Shown: positions 62,989-64,000 of the stretch, piece by piece
How the letters are laid out: the number at the start of each line of letters is the position of its first letter
Position numbering within the stretch: the stretch's first letter is position 1
Assembly (NCBI GenBank): GCA_937923325.1
Contig: CAKZUQ010000001.1
Coordinates: 35,229-99,228, forward strand
Direction: 5' to 3'
From: an uncultured Bacteriovoracaceae bacterium
GTDB taxonomy: Bacteria; Bdellovibrionota; Bacteriovoracia; Bacteriovoracales; Bacteriovoracaceae
Length of the DNA stretch: 64,000 bases
The notes under the pieces: model-generated
Databases searched by the model: none
Told to the model about the DNA's origin: nothing
What the model saw: only the letters and a program-made list of their open reading frames with translations
Position numbers and translations under genes: made by a program

Positions 62989-63771
62989 TTATAATTCAGA
63001 TAAATCACCCATTAATTTAGATAATCCAGATTCAGAAATTCCAATATTTTGTGAAGCAGCTTTAAGACCTTCATTTGAAGATAACTCTTCCATTGAACTT
63101 ACACCAAGAATATTTTCCATTTGAGAAGCAGTTACTTCAGAGATTTCTTCTTGAGAAACACCTTCACCGATCATGTTCTGAACTTTTTGACCAAGGATCG
63201 TAATTTTTGCAGCAGCTTCAAGGTTCATTTCATATACACCGGCCATTTTTAGAGCCTTTTGTGCTAATACTTTACCTTCTTGTTCAGCGTCAGTTAGACC
63301 TGTGTCTCTTGTTGATCTACCAAAATCGTACTCATAAGCTCCATCAGATTCAGATCTATATCTGTTTGTAAAAAATCCACTAAGACCATCAATATCTAAT
63401 TCCTCAGCATCATGTCTATTTAAAGAATTGTTTGAAACCATTCCTGCGAATGATCTTGCAACAGCTGAGTTAACTCCTAATGAAGAAGAGTAAACTTCGA
63501 TATTTCTAATAAAGCTAAGACTTACTGCTTGGTAATCTCCAAGGAATCCTAATGTTGGGTTATAGATAACAAAGTAACCTACTCTATGAGTGTCACCAAC
63601 GTCTTTCATTAACTCATATCCACCTTCATCAACGGAGTAACCACTTACAGCATTTAACGCGTATACAAATTCATCTGGAGACATTGTTGATGCAGTTCTA
63701 TATGATTCACAACTTACCATTGTCATTGATAAAGTTGATAACATTAATAATCCAATAATACGGTTTTTCAT
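62989..63771 (-). CDS. Lipoprotein, 260 aa, function unknown
   Basis: A 260-residue product with a lipoprotein signal (lipobox MVSC, Cys21). The mature part is acidic with Ser- and Glu-rich helices; the C-terminal third ('GEGVSQEEISEVTASQMENILGVSSMEEL', 'NIGISESGLSKLMGDLSEL') looks like short repeated helix-loop elements. No family recognised. Probably envelope-located. Promoter lies in the 200-bp region up to 63965, where I see no other gene. Confidence 0.7.
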   Translation of the reverse strand: MKNRIIGLLMLSTLSMTMVSCESYRTASTMSPDEFVYALNAVSGYSVDEGGYELMKDVGDTHRVGYFVIYNPTLGFLGDYQAVSLSFIRNIEVYSSSLGVNSAVARSFAGMVSNNSLNRHDAEELDIDGLSGFFTNRYRSESDGAYEYDFGRSTRDTGLTDAEQEGKVLAQKALKMAGVYEMNLEAAAKITILGQKVQNMIGEGVSQEEISEVTASQMENILGVSSMEELSSNEGLKAASQNIGISESGLSKLMGDLSEL

Positions 63772-63965
63772 AGAGGTGCTCCTTCAAGCATTTAGTTAGG
63801 GGTGTGTGTTTTTTTGTTATAGATACTTTTATCATATTGAAAAAAAATATCGATAATATAGTAAATGCTCAATAAGTTGTTGTGTAAGTATGCAAATCAA
63901 TTCATACGGCCTCATGTCATTAAAATAATTGGGCCATCCATCACTTTTATGCCAAAATACTTTCA

Positions 63966-64000
63966 TGGCATTAGATGATCTCAAAAAACTCACAACAGGT
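63966..64000 (+). CDS. Possible start of a gene running off the window
   Basis: An ATG at 63966 opens MALDDLKKLTTG to the window end. The sequence is plausible as a protein start, but the ribosome binding site is poor, and only 11 codons are visible. Confidence 0.35.

Overview
The window is AT-rich, gene-dense bacterial chromosome with about 68 likely protein genes, no tRNA, rRNA, IS element, prophage or CRISPR array that I can see. The mix of conserved housekeeping genes with many small exported proteins, lipoproteins and secreted proteases suggests a Gram-negative predatory bacterium of the Bdellovibrionota (Bacteriovorax/Halobacteriovorax type). This is an inference from gene style and composition; no marker gene in the window proves it.

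Layout. 1-4930: exported proteins, a lipoprotein metalloprotease, an oligopeptide-binding protein and a class II glutamine amidotransferase. 5056-7842: divergent dinB and lexA around a shared region with four TACGGA repeats. 7968-11454: a response regulator with a degenerate histidine kinase, then an exported protein, ECF sigma factor and zinc anti-sigma factor. 11564-13359: a sigma-54 promoter, a short ORF, a metzincin-like lipoprotein, and an acidic exported protein with a mini-lipoprotein. 13507-19835 (minus): FecR-like and TPR proteins, then guaB, guaA and an Xaa-Pro dipeptidase. 20007-28181: small exported proteins, murA-HIT, a YiiX-like lipoprotein and rlmC. 28285-32585 (minus): rho, yqhQ-like, prfA, prmC. 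32715-39761: ruvX, mltG, a trypsin-like pseudo-protease, a DksA-like protein, a sigma-54-type promoter with a subtilase, and lnt with a lipoprotein.

39763-44129 (minus) carries exported and coiled-coil proteins, an inositol-monophosphatase-like enzyme, yacG and an aminotransferase-IV enzyme. 44231-50041 is a compact coenzyme A operon: a ketol-acid-reductoisomerase-like gene, panB, coaX, coaBC, panC, then hflX. 50148-54873 holds a stand-alone DnaA domain I-like protein, a pseudo-receiver, a cobalamin riboswitch with a BtuB-like receptor, and an M32 carboxypeptidase behind a leader peptide and an RBS-masking hairpin. 55016-64000 holds a two-gene exported-protein operon, a HAD hydrolase, an RbgA-like GTPase, a haem-oxygenase-like protein with a GNAT-like protein, a membrane histidine kinase and a lipoprotein.

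The least ordinary observations are regulatory: two genes for exported proteins that seem to start at AUU behind identical AAGAGG ribosome binding sites; an 11-bp hairpin burying the guaB start codon; the leader-ORF/hairpin arrangement before the M32 gene; the TACGGA repeats between dinB and lexA; and two near-consensus sigma-54 promoters, both in front of predicted exported proteases. I found no multi-gene system that I can confidently call new. The best candidates are the haem-oxygenase-like/GNAT pair and the exported two-gene operon at 55016-58056.
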